Below are positions 56,909 through 64,000 of a stretch of DNA of 64,000 bases, piece by piece; position 1 is the stretch's first letter, and the number at the start of each line of letters is the position of its first letter. Position numbers and translations under genes: made by a program. Location: contig NZ_NHOT01000003.1 of NCBI RefSeq assembly GCF_002197755.1, positions 372,001 to 436,000 on the forward strand. Direction: 5' to 3'. Below the pieces are notes generated by a model that was given only the letters and a program-made list of their open reading frames with translations, searched no databases and was not told the DNA's origin. The DNA is from Pedobacter sp. AJM (GTDB taxonomy: Bacteria; Bacteroidota; Bacteroidia; Sphingobacteriales; Sphingobacteriaceae).

Positions 56909-57913
56909 ATGAAAAATCATCATGTTGCCGGTATGCCTACGCCCTGGCAAAGACTTATACGCCTGTTGTACTACGAACGCAGTACCATCAATTATATTTA
57001 CATATATGCCATGTTGATTGGCCTCATTGGCCTGTCTCTGCCACTGGGCACCAGTGCCGTTTTCAATTTGTTATCAAATGGGGCCATGTACAGTTCCACC
57101 TATATTCTCATTGCTGTTATTTTAGCGGGTATAGTGGTGGGAGGGCTCCTGCTCATTGGTCAGCTAACATTAGTGGAGGTGATTGAGCAGAAAATTTTTG
57201 CCAGAACGGCGATAGAATTTGCCTTTCGCTTACCCCGCATTAAAAAGAAAGCACTGGAAGGTGAAAATCCTTCAGAACTGATTAACCGTTTTTTCGACAT
57301 TTTAACCATTCAAAAAGGGCTTACCAAATTACTGGTTGATGTAGTTGCTGCTGCCGTACAGATTTTTTTTAGCGTCATTCTGCTATCTTTCTATCATCCG
57401 GTTTTTATGGCATTTGGCATGTTCGTCCTCATTGTAATCATCCTCGTACTCATTTTGTATTATCGCCGGGGTGTTCAAACCAGCATTGAGGAGTCAGAAT
57501 ATAAATATGAAGTAGCCGGTTACCTGGAAGAGATTGCTGCTGATTTAGATACCTACAGAAACAGTGCTGATAAAAGGAAAGAAATCATCAACAGAACAGA
57601 TGAGATTACAGCCAATTATATCCAGGCCAGAAATGATCACTTTAGTGTTTTAAAGAAGTTTTTCATCAGTGCAGTAGCCATGCGTACCATTTTAATGGGT
57701 TCATTGCTGCTTTTGGGATCATATTTTGTAGTTGAAAGGCAAATGACTTTCGGCCAGTTTGTTGCGGCAGAAGTAATTATCGTTCAGATCAGCTATGCCA
57801 TAGAAAAGTTAATGACCAATTTAAACACCGTGTTTGATATGGTAACCGGCAGTGAAAAGCTTGCCGTGGTTACTGATCTTGAACTGGAGGAAGGAGATTT
57901 AAGTCATGGGTAA
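56909..57913 (+). CDS. ABC exporter membrane domain lacking the ATPase domain (exporter operon 2)
   Basis: From ATG 56909 (MKNHHVAGMPTPWQRL) the protein has 334 residues, the same as its paralogue at 34308-35312, and the two align without gaps. It is a six-span type I ABC membrane domain with the shared pieces ERSTINYI, LPLGTSAVFNLLSNGAMY, LPRIKKKALEGENP and ERQMTFGQFVAAEVIIVQIS. It ends with VTGSEKLAVVTDLELEEGDLSHG, again exactly at the linker before a missing nucleotide-binding domain. A start at 56861 is open but unsupported by the paralogue. Two independent copies stopping at the same point argue against a chance truncation. Confidence 0.9.
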   Translation: MKNHHVAGMPTPWQRLIRLLYYERSTINYIYIYAMLIGLIGLSLPLGTSAVFNLLSNGAMYSSTYILIAVILAGIVVGGLLLIGQLTLVEVIEQKIFARTAIEFAFRLPRIKKKALEGENPSELINRFFDILTIQKGLTKLLVDVVAAAVQIFFSVILLSFYHPVFMAFGMFVLIVIILVLILYYRRGVQTSIEESEYKYEVAGYLEEIAADLDTYRNSADKRKEIINRTDEITANYIQARNDHFSVLKKFFISAVAMRTILMGSLLLLGSYFVVERQMTFGQFVAAEVIIVQISYAIEKLMTNLNTVFDMVTGSEKLAVVTDLELEEGDLSHG

Positions 57914-59270
57914 AATGAGCAACAACCTTGCACAACTTAAAAACTGGCAGAAATTATCCGTTCATACCAACCGTAAAATTCTGGATGCGAAAGGGCCAAA
58001 ACTACTGGGCAGGGTACTCCTCTTTATATTTATTTTCTTCGCCATTTTACTTTTCCTGCCTTTTCGGCAAACCATTCCGGGCCGGGGTACGGTTACTGCG
58101 CTCCGTCCGGAAGACCGGCCGCAAACTGTTCAAAACCAGATTGGTGGAAGGATAGAACACTGGGCTGTACGTGAAGGACAGGAAGTACAAAAAGGTGATA
58201 CCATCCTGGTGATTTCAGAAACCAGCCAATCATATTTTGATCCTGAACTTCCTACCCGCTTAAATGAGCAGCTGGATGCGAAACGTGGAAGTGAAACCGC
58301 TGCATTGCAAAAGATAGACGCCACCAAGAGCCAGATGCGGGCCATGAATGATGGTTTACAATTTCAAATGAAGGCTGCAGAAAATAAAGTACGCCAGGCC
58401 AGAAATTACGTCAGCATTGACAGCGCAGAATTATTGGCCGTTCAGAAATTTTATGAAACCACCAGAACCAGGCTGGAACGCTACGAAACCGGTTACAAAA
58501 ACGGACTTTTTTCGCTTACTGATATCGAAACCCGCAGACTGAAGCTGCAGGAGGATAATGCAAAAGTAATCGGTCAGCAAAATAAACTGAGCAATTCCAC
58601 TCAAAACCTGCTTAATGCCAGCATCGAATTGGATAATATCCGGGCAAAATATCAGGAATCAATGGCAAAAGCACAGTCTGATATGAGCTCTGCCGTTTCC
58701 AGCAGGGCCAGTGCACAGGGCGATATTGCAAAATTAAGAAACGACATTTCCAACATCAGCATTCGCCGTGGCTTATACGTGGTAAGGGCGCCACAGAGTG
58801 GCTTTGTGGTAAAAACCCTTAAAGCAGGGATTGGGGAAAACATTAAAGAAGGTGAATCTGTAGCCACATTACAACCAAAATCACCTTTAGTGGCGGCAGA
58901 ACTTTATGTGAGTGCCATGGATGTACCTCTGATTTTAGACACCAGCGATGTCCGTTTACAATTTGAAGGCTGGCCATCGGTTCAGTTTTCTGGCTGGCCA
59001 TCAGTTGCCGTAGGTACCTTTGCCGGAAAAGTTTCTTCCATTGACCGGGTGAGCAGCACCGGCGGAAAATATCGCTTATTGATTAGTCAAACCAATCCCG
59101 TTCCGTCAAAAGATGAACCATGGCCGGTACAACTTCGCCAGGGTTCTGGCGTTTATGGACGTATTATTTTAAGATCAGTACCGCTGTGGTACGAGATCTG
59201 GCGGCAGCTTAACGGTTTCCCGCCAAGTCTGGAAAAAGAGCCTTCAGCAAGTAGTAAAGAAAAAACATAA
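57906..59270 (+). CDS. HlyD/MFP-family periplasmic adaptor (exporter operon 2)
   Basis: The 454-residue protein begins inside the end of the ABC-membrane gene (8-base overlap, as in operon 1). It has a membrane anchor at about residues 37-55 (VLLFIFIFFAILLFLPF), lipoyl halves (IGGRIEHWAVREGQEVQKGD and YVVRAPQSGFVVKTLKAGIG) flanking a long coiled-coil hairpin, and a beta-barrel with the tandem WPSVQFSGWPSVA. It should join the inner-membrane protein to the TolC tunnel encoded next. The C-terminal motif VPLWYEIWRQLNGFPPSL is nearly identical in the operon 1 copy. Confidence 0.93.
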   Translation: MGKMSNNLAQLKNWQKLSVHTNRKILDAKGPKLLGRVLLFIFIFFAILLFLPFRQTIPGRGTVTALRPEDRPQTVQNQIGGRIEHWAVREGQEVQKGDTILVISETSQSYFDPELPTRLNEQLDAKRGSETAALQKIDATKSQMRAMNDGLQFQMKAAENKVRQARNYVSIDSAELLAVQKFYETTRTRLERYETGYKNGLFSLTDIETRRLKLQEDNAKVIGQQNKLSNSTQNLLNASIELDNIRAKYQESMAKAQSDMSSAVSSRASAQGDIAKLRNDISNISIRRGLYVVRAPQSGFVVKTLKAGIGENIKEGESVATLQPKSPLVAAELYVSAMDVPLILDTSDVRLQFEGWPSVQFSGWPSVAVGTFAGKVSSIDRVSSTGGKYRLLISQTNPVPSKDEPWPVQLRQGSGVYGRIILRSVPLWYEIWRQLNGFPPSLEKEPSASSKEKT

Positions 59271-59284
59271 CGGTGAAGACTAAT

Positions 59285-60760
59285 ATGAAAAATGATTTTA
59301 AAGCATGCCTGATTATTTTAATGCTCTTGCGCTCACTGTTTACAGCACAACCTGCACTGGCACAAAGTGCCGCTATAGTTAGGGCTGAAGCAGACAGCAC
59401 CAAAGTTTTTTCAGTTGACGACCTCCAGATGCTGGTGTTCAGGTATCATCCCATTGTTAAGCAAGCTGCTTTGCTTAGCGAATCGGCACGGGCGAATGTA
59501 TTACAGTCGCTTGGCTATTTTGATCCTGCACTTAAAGCCGGTTTCGCCAGGAAACTTTTTGGTAACACTGAATATTATAATAAATGGAACAGTGAACTGA
59601 AAATACCGCTCTGGCTGGCTGGTGCCGATTTAAAAATTGGCTATGATCGCAATGTGGGCACCTATGTGAATTCGGAAGGCCGTACCAATTCGCAGGGTTT
59701 ATCTGCCATAGGGCTGAGTATTCCTTTAGGACAGGGATTGGTGATTGATGCCCGCAGAAATACCCTCCGTCAATCAAAAATTATGGTGCAATATGCAGAA
59801 GCAGAACAGCTGAAACAGATTAACGCCGTATGGTATAGTGCAGTAAAAGATTACTGGAACTGGTATTATACCTATAAGCAATTTAATTTAATTACCGAAG
59901 GCGTAGAACTGGCTCAGCGAAGATTTACGGCCATGAGCAGGCAAACCATCATTGGTGATAAACCGGCAATTGATTCGGTGGAGGCTTATATTACCGTACA
60001 GGAAAGGATTATTCAAAAGGAAAAAATGAAAATTGAGCTGCAAAATGCACAGCTGGTGTTATCCAATCACCTCTGGAGTGAAGATAGCAATCCACTGGAA
60101 CTGCCTGCTGATGCAGTACCCCAACAGGTTAATCCGGCTGCAGCGAAACCTAACCCGCTGGTTTTGGATACACTGCTTGGTCAGGCCGCCAGCCAGCACC
60201 CCGAACTGTTAAAACTAAGAAGCAAAGGCGAGCAACTGGCAGTTGAACGGAGCTACCGGCAGGAACTTTTAAAGCCCAAACTAAATGTTACCGGGAATCT
60301 GCTTTCGAACAGGACTGATTTTAACAGTTTTATTCCTGGCGATTATGATTTTAACTGGAGCAATTACAAAGTTGGGATAGAATTTTCCTTTCCGCTTTTC
60401 CTCCGGTCTGAACGGGGTAAGCTCAGGGAAGTAAAAATTAAACAGCAGGAACTCAACTATGATATTCAGCAATATGGAAGAACCATCAGAAATGACATCA
60501 ATGCAGCATATAATGATTTATCAGCCTATGCTGCGCAACTGGCTGTTCAGATTAAAAGTGTGCAGAATCAGCAAATACTCGTAACAGGTGAAAACCAAAA
60601 ATTTAACCTTGGAGAAAGTACACTTTTTTTAATCAACAGCCGAGAAACGAAGTTAATCGACATGAAAATTAAACAGGAAAGTATGATTTCGGGTTATCAG
60701 AAAACGCTTGCAGAACTTTATTATAAGGCCGGAACCAGGCAGGATGTCCGCTTAAATTAA
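59285..60760 (+). CDS. TolC-family outer-membrane factor (exporter operon 2)
   Basis: I chose ATG 59285 (MKNDFKACLIILML), which gives a signal peptide ending ALAQS; GTG 59273 two bases after the adaptor gene is an alternative, as in operon 1. The roughly 491-residue protein shows the OEP repeats with FDPALKAGFARKLFGNTEYY, FSFPLFLRSERGKLRE and LGESTLFLINSRETKL in the same order as the paralogue at 31470-32924. It completes a three-part export system reaching the outside of the cell. No cargo gene with a known leader was identified in the operon. Confidence 0.92.
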   Translation: MKNDFKACLIILMLLRSLFTAQPALAQSAAIVRAEADSTKVFSVDDLQMLVFRYHPIVKQAALLSESARANVLQSLGYFDPALKAGFARKLFGNTEYYNKWNSELKIPLWLAGADLKIGYDRNVGTYVNSEGRTNSQGLSAIGLSIPLGQGLVIDARRNTLRQSKIMVQYAEAEQLKQINAVWYSAVKDYWNWYYTYKQFNLITEGVELAQRRFTAMSRQTIIGDKPAIDSVEAYITVQERIIQKEKMKIELQNAQLVLSNHLWSEDSNPLELPADAVPQQVNPAAAKPNPLVLDTLLGQAASQHPELLKLRSKGEQLAVERSYRQELLKPKLNVTGNLLSNRTDFNSFIPGDYDFNWSNYKVGIEFSFPLFLRSERGKLREVKIKQQELNYDIQQYGRTIRNDINAAYNDLSAYAAQLAVQIKSVQNQQILVTGENQKFNLGESTLFLINSRETKLIDMKIKQESMISGYQKTLAELYYKAGTRQDVRLN

Positions 60761-60868
60761 CCTGTGGTAAAAGGATAAAAAACTTCTGCATCAAGCATTA
60801 GAAACGATGAGCGGATTTTTTTTATCCCAGTTTAAAAAGCAGGCAGGTTATTTCATTATATTTATCGG

Positions 60869-61681
60869 ATGAATCCATTTCAGCTGACCGACATCTATAT
60901 TTACCCCATAAAATCACTTGGCGGAATCAGGGTGGCACAAGCTTTAATGGAAGATGAGGGGCTTCAGTACGACAGGCGCTGGATGTTAGTTGATCATGAA
61001 GGAACCTTTGTTACCCAACGCAAACATACACTGCTATCGCTGTTGCAGGTGCATATCGAAGATGATCGGCTATATGTCAGCCATAAACTGAAGGAGAACC
61101 TTAAGATCTCTTTTCAACTGGATGAAACTACCGGTAAGCGTATCGAAGTAAGGGTTTGGGATGACGCTGCAGTTGGTTTAGAGGTGAGCAAATCTGTTAA
61201 TGACTGGTTTACGGCGTACCTGCAATTTGAGGTCAGATTGGTGCGGATGTCTGAAGATGATAAGATCCTGGTAGATCCAAGGTATGCTGCAAACGGAGAG
61301 GTTAAAAGTTTTTCAGATGGTTACCCTAGCCTCCTTATTGGCCAGTCTTCATTGGATGCACTGAATGAAAAATTAACGGAACCGGTCAAGATGAATCGCT
61401 TCAGACCAAACCTGGTTTTTTCAGGTGGCAAAGCGCATATAGAAGATGATTTTAAAACTTTTTCTTTGGGTAATGTGCTTTTCACAGCCGTAAAACCCTG
61501 TGCCAGGTGTGTGTTGATTACCGTCAACCAGGAAACCGGAATTCAGGGAAAAGAACCATTAAAAACATTGGCTGGTTATCGAACATTCAATCAAAAAATC
61601 ATGTTTGGCCAAAACCTCCTCCATAAAGGTACCGGCATCATTCATGTTGGCGATGAACTTAAGATAGAAAGCTGGAAATAA
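60869..61681 (+). CDS. MOSC-domain protein (YcbX/MOSC N-terminal beta-barrel type)
   Basis: The 270-residue cytoplasmic protein has the MOSC N-terminal beta-barrel domain (IYIYPIKSLGGIRVAQALM, then RRWMLVDHEGTFVTQRKH) and a C-terminal MOSC domain with the cysteine motif KPCARCVLITVNQETG and GYRTFNQKIMFGQNLL. Members bind molybdenum cofactor and handle sulfur or reduce N-hydroxylated compounds, as YcbX and mitochondrial mARC do. It is a single gene, so any link to the molybdenum hydroxylase operon at 26740-30668 is only functional guesswork. The start codon lies 108 bases after the TolC gene and the annotated start MNPFQLTDIYIYP is natural. Confidence 0.9.
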   Translation: MNPFQLTDIYIYPIKSLGGIRVAQALMEDEGLQYDRRWMLVDHEGTFVTQRKHTLLSLLQVHIEDDRLYVSHKLKENLKISFQLDETTGKRIEVRVWDDAAVGLEVSKSVNDWFTAYLQFEVRLVRMSEDDKILVDPRYAANGEVKSFSDGYPSLLIGQSSLDALNEKLTEPVKMNRFRPNLVFSGGKAHIEDDFKTFSLGNVLFTAVKPCARCVLITVNQETGIQGKEPLKTLAGYRTFNQKIMFGQNLLHKGTGIIHVGDELKIESWK

Positions 61682-62092
61682 CATGCGTTAGATGATGATT
61701 GATTTTCTTCATTACAGGTATTCGGCCAACATGCTTAAGCAGCGAAATCAGATTGGCATTTCCCCCCTTCAAAGGTTACCACAAAGGCAGCATGGTTAAA
61801 AATTAAAACTATTTGTACCGTGCGAACGTATATCATTAATCTTACAGACATTTATAATTTGATAAAAACCTATTTAATTAGAAAGATTCTAAATAATTAT
61901 CAGCATTTTTGATAGATTTTTACTTCAATTATATTAAGATATGTAAAACTTATTTAACTACATTGCCCTTCAATGGCTAAGCCCGGGCTAAGTAATGATT
62001 AGCAAATAATAATGAACCTGAAAGATAACGGATATATTAATAAGAGTAAATCTGTTATAACATCTATAAATGAGCTTAACGAAGCATAAATA
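61682..62092. other. Intergenic region between MOSC and acyl-CoA dehydrogenase genes
   Basis: No gene is visible. The region is AT-rich after 61800 and includes a degenerate copy of a Bacteroidota intergenic repeat (61759-61797) and a short palindrome AGCCCGGGCT near 61979-61991. It should carry the promoter of the downstream gene. Confidence 0.4.
61759..61797. repeat. Degenerate intergenic repeat, copy A
   Basis: The stretch running from TTTCCCCCCTTCAAAGG to CAGCATGGTTA resembles copy B at 63778-63819 (TTCCCCTCCTTTGGAGG ... GTGAGGTGGTTA). Both look like worn forms of the CCTCCTTTGGAGG-type repeat scattered between genes in Sphingobacteriaceae. Confidence 0.4.
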
Positions 62093-63592
62093 ATGAATAA
62101 TTTTAACCAGGAGTTTCCGGAATTTTTAAAAACATTTGAACAAAATCTAAAACATCTCTTTCAGGAAAAACATAATATTGATCAGCTAAGTCTGCAAAGA
62201 GGCCTTCCTCCGGAATTGCTGACAGAAATCATGGATCATGTTCCTTTATCAGTAGCCGTTCCATCAGCATTTGGAGGCAGAGGATGTAAGGTTAAAGAAT
62301 GTCTCGGCATCCTGTCTGCAGCTTCCTATGAATCACTATCACTTTCTTTAACTTTTGGAATCAATATCGCCTTATTTTTAGAACCTGTGGCCAAATATGG
62401 GGATGATGAGATAAAAAAGGGAATATTCGATAAGTTTTTGAAAGCACAAAACATGGGTGGTTTAATGATCACTGAACCTAATTTTGGAAGTGATGCATTG
62501 AATATGCGCACTACGAGTAAAGAAACTGAAAGCGGTTATAAAATTAAAGGGACAAAACATTGGCAGGGACTTACCGGAATGGCCAATTACTGGATTGTAG
62601 CAGCCAGAAACGAAGGTGCCGACGGTTCATTAGCACGGGATATCGATTTTTTTGTATGTGAGGATGCTATTGCAGCACAACAGATTCATGTAGAAGAATA
62701 TTATGATAATGCCGGTTTATATCTGATTCCTTATGGATTGAACCAACTGGACCTTACCGTACCTAAAAACCAAAGGCTTAAACCTGAAACGACAGGCATT
62801 AAAATGATGCTGGATATTCTGCACCGAAGCAGAATGCAGTTTCCAGGAATGGGAATGGGCTTTATTAAACGCATGCTGGATGAAGCTTATCACCAATGTG
62901 ATAACCGAAAGGTTGGTGTGGGTAATTTGCTTGGCATGGATAATGTGAAGTTTCAGATTTCCAGGTTGCAGGCAGCTTATACCATTTGTTCTGCCATGTG
63001 TGCTAAGAGTTCAGCCATTAGTGGTATAGAAAACAATTTAGCTACCGAAGGATTAGAAGCCAATACCATGAAAACTGTAGTAACCGATTTGATGCAGGAA
63101 AGTGCACAATTATTGGTGCAGTTATCCGGTGCAAAAGGTTATCGCACCAGCCACATCGGTGGAAGAGGAATTATGGATAGCCGCCCTTTCCAGATCTTTG
63201 AAGGTTCCAATGAAATGCTTTACGCACAAATTGGCGAAATGATTATCAAAGGCATGAAAAAGCAAAAACAGCCTCAGCTTTATCAGTACCTGAAAGAATT
63301 TCCACTAACAGTAAAATCTACTGATTATTTCAAAGCAGAACTTTCGTTCTCACCAGATGAACAACTGGCGCAAAGAAAACTGGTTGACCTCGGCAGAATC
63401 GTAGCCAGAATCATTTGTGTAGGCTATGTTATTGAGCTTGCAGAAAAAGGATTCAGAAAAGAACTGGTAGAGAATTGCATCATCATGCTGCAACAGGAAG
63501 TGGCGAGTTTAATCACTTCCCTCCGATTTAACAATAAGGTGGTAGAGGTTAGTGATTACCATATGGACAGTTTATGGCTTGATTTTGCATAA
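62093..63592 (+). CDS. Acyl-CoA dehydrogenase family protein
   Basis: The 499-residue protein shows the three-part acyl-CoA dehydrogenase fold: helical N-terminal part with LSVAVPSAFGGRGCK, the middle beta domain with GGLMITEPNFGSDALNMRTT and GTKHWQGLTGMANYWIVAAR, and a helical C-terminal part with RTSHIGGRGIMDSRPFQIFEGSNEM. The candidate catalytic base is E370 in FQIFEGSNEM, the position used by medium-chain enzymes. It oxidises a fatty acyl-CoA, or a related CoA thioester, with FAD. Length is larger than the usual 380 residues because of an extra C-terminal helical section. It stands alone and ends at a strong hairpin terminator; partner electron transfer genes are not nearby. Confidence 0.9.
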   Translation: MNNFNQEFPEFLKTFEQNLKHLFQEKHNIDQLSLQRGLPPELLTEIMDHVPLSVAVPSAFGGRGCKVKECLGILSAASYESLSLSLTFGINIALFLEPVAKYGDDEIKKGIFDKFLKAQNMGGLMITEPNFGSDALNMRTTSKETESGYKIKGTKHWQGLTGMANYWIVAARNEGADGSLARDIDFFVCEDAIAAQQIHVEEYYDNAGLYLIPYGLNQLDLTVPKNQRLKPETTGIKMMLDILHRSRMQFPGMGMGFIKRMLDEAYHQCDNRKVGVGNLLGMDNVKFQISRLQAAYTICSAMCAKSSAISGIENNLATEGLEANTMKTVVTDLMQESAQLLVQLSGAKGYRTSHIGGRGIMDSRPFQIFEGSNEMLYAQIGEMIIKGMKKQKQPQLYQYLKEFPLTVKSTDYFKAELSFSPDEQLAQRKLVDLGRIVARIICVGYVIELAEKGFRKELVENCIIMLQQEVASLITSLRFNNKVVEVSDYHMDSLWLDFA

Positions 63593-63643
63593 TCACATAT
63601 CAAAAACACAGCATAGGAATTGATTTTCCTGAATAGAAAATAC

Positions 63644-63670
63644 AAGTCGTAGCCTTCCACTACGACTTTT
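63644..63670 (+). terminator. Rho-independent terminator after the acyl-CoA dehydrogenase gene
   Basis: AAGTCGTAG (63644-63652) pairs perfectly with CTACGACTT (63660-63668) around a 7-base loop, and a T-rich tail TTTGCTTTT follows. It lies 52 bases after the stop codon. Confidence 0.85.
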
Positions 63671-63777
63671 TGCTTTTGGTGAGGGGTGATATGCCCCCTA
63701 TCCGCCTATAGCCCACTTTTCCCCTTGAAGCGAAAGGCCTAAAAAAACCATTTCTCGAAATTCTATGGCGATCGCAA

Positions 63778-63819
63778 TTCCCCTCCTTTGGAGGTTTGCC
63801 TAAAGTGTGAGGTGGTTAA
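63778..63819. repeat. Degenerate intergenic repeat, copy B
   Basis: TTCCCCTCCTTTGGAGG followed by a TTTGCC spacer and GTGAGGTGGTTA. It contains the inverted pair CCTCC/GGAGG and matches copy A at 61759-61797 in order. No coding potential. Confidence 0.45.
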
Positions 63820-64000
63820 TCCTATCCTCAAATTGGCATCATTAAACTTGAAAGCAAAGGCTTTGAAAAAATTCATTTGTTTATATTTCACCGTTAGCAG
63901 GATAGATCAGGATGGGTTAACAAAATAAAAGTCATAACCTCGTAACTACAATTAACCAGATATATTCTAAACGCTAAAAAAACCAATGATAAGTGGTTAT

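Larger units (their letters stand above)
63593..64000. other. Right-end intergenic region
   Basis: Apart from the terminator at 63644-63670 and the repeat at 63778-63819, no gene was recognised up to the window edge. A G/C-rich patch around 63680-63740 does not form an open frame of note. Confidence 0.4.

Noticed and set aside
34308..60760. Inversion hot spot through the two oppositely oriented exporter operons
   Set aside because: The proteins are alike but the DNA has diverged visibly at third positions, so efficient homologous recombination is unlikely.
1..64000. CRISPR arrays, tRNA or rRNA genes and intact insertion sequences
   Set aside because: No regular spaced repeats, no tRNA-like or rRNA-like stretches and no transposase frames with terminal repeats were seen.

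Overview
The window reads as chromosomal DNA of a Sphingobacteriaceae-type Bacteroidota, most like Pedobacter. The evidence is three SusC/SusD pairs, two giant hybrid two-component systems (HTCS), an ECF sigma/FecR pair, Bacteroidota TssD-type Hcp proteins, many glycan-degrading enzymes, moderate-to-low GC, few Shine-Dalgarno sites, and several TAnnTTTG -7 promoter boxes. No rRNA, tRNA, CRISPR array or intact insertion sequence was seen.

Layout. (1) 1-9100, minus strand: ECF sigma, FecR anti-sigma, STN-domain SusC, SusD, a TlpA-like thioredoxin protein and the start of another exported protein; this is a cell-surface-signalling SusCD locus without glycosidases. (2) 9441-10322: a 49-codon zinc-ribbon gene with a TTG start, its own promoter box and terminator, and an exported chorismate mutase. 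(3) 10340-26572: a pectic beta-1,4-galactan utilisation locus (SusC, SusD, SusE-like, GH53 endo-galactanase, GH147-like exo-galactosidase, GH2 beta-galactosidase), with a divergent HTCS and a 21-bp direct repeat between them. (4) 26740-30668: a Tat-exported three-subunit molybdenum hydroxylase of the PaoABC type. (5) 30768-35312: a lipoprotein, then a TolC/HlyD/ABC-membrane operon whose ABC protein lacks an ATPase domain. (6) 35664-42622: an orphan type VI secretion island with two Hcp, VgrG, a PAAR-like GH-E nuclease effector, an ankyrin immunity candidate, further unknown genes and a decayed fragment. (7) 43133-56157: a second galactan locus (SusC, SusD, GH30, GH35, HTCS), probably for beta-1,6-galactan side chains of arabinogalactan proteins. 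(8) 56423-60760: a small exported protein followed by a second copy of the ATPase-less ABC/HlyD/TolC operon in opposite orientation. (9) 60869-63592: a MOSC protein and an acyl-CoA dehydrogenase.

How the parts work together. The two glycan loci should let the cell sense, bind, cut and import beta-1,4- and beta-1,6-linked galactans, both common in plant cell walls. Their HTCS regulators are periplasmic sensors fused to AraC-type DNA-binding domains. The T6SS island supplies an antibacterial payload. The most unusual elements are the two gap-free paralogous exporters that both stop exactly where the nucleotide-binding domain should begin, and the small genes and RNA signals hidden in the intergenic regions.
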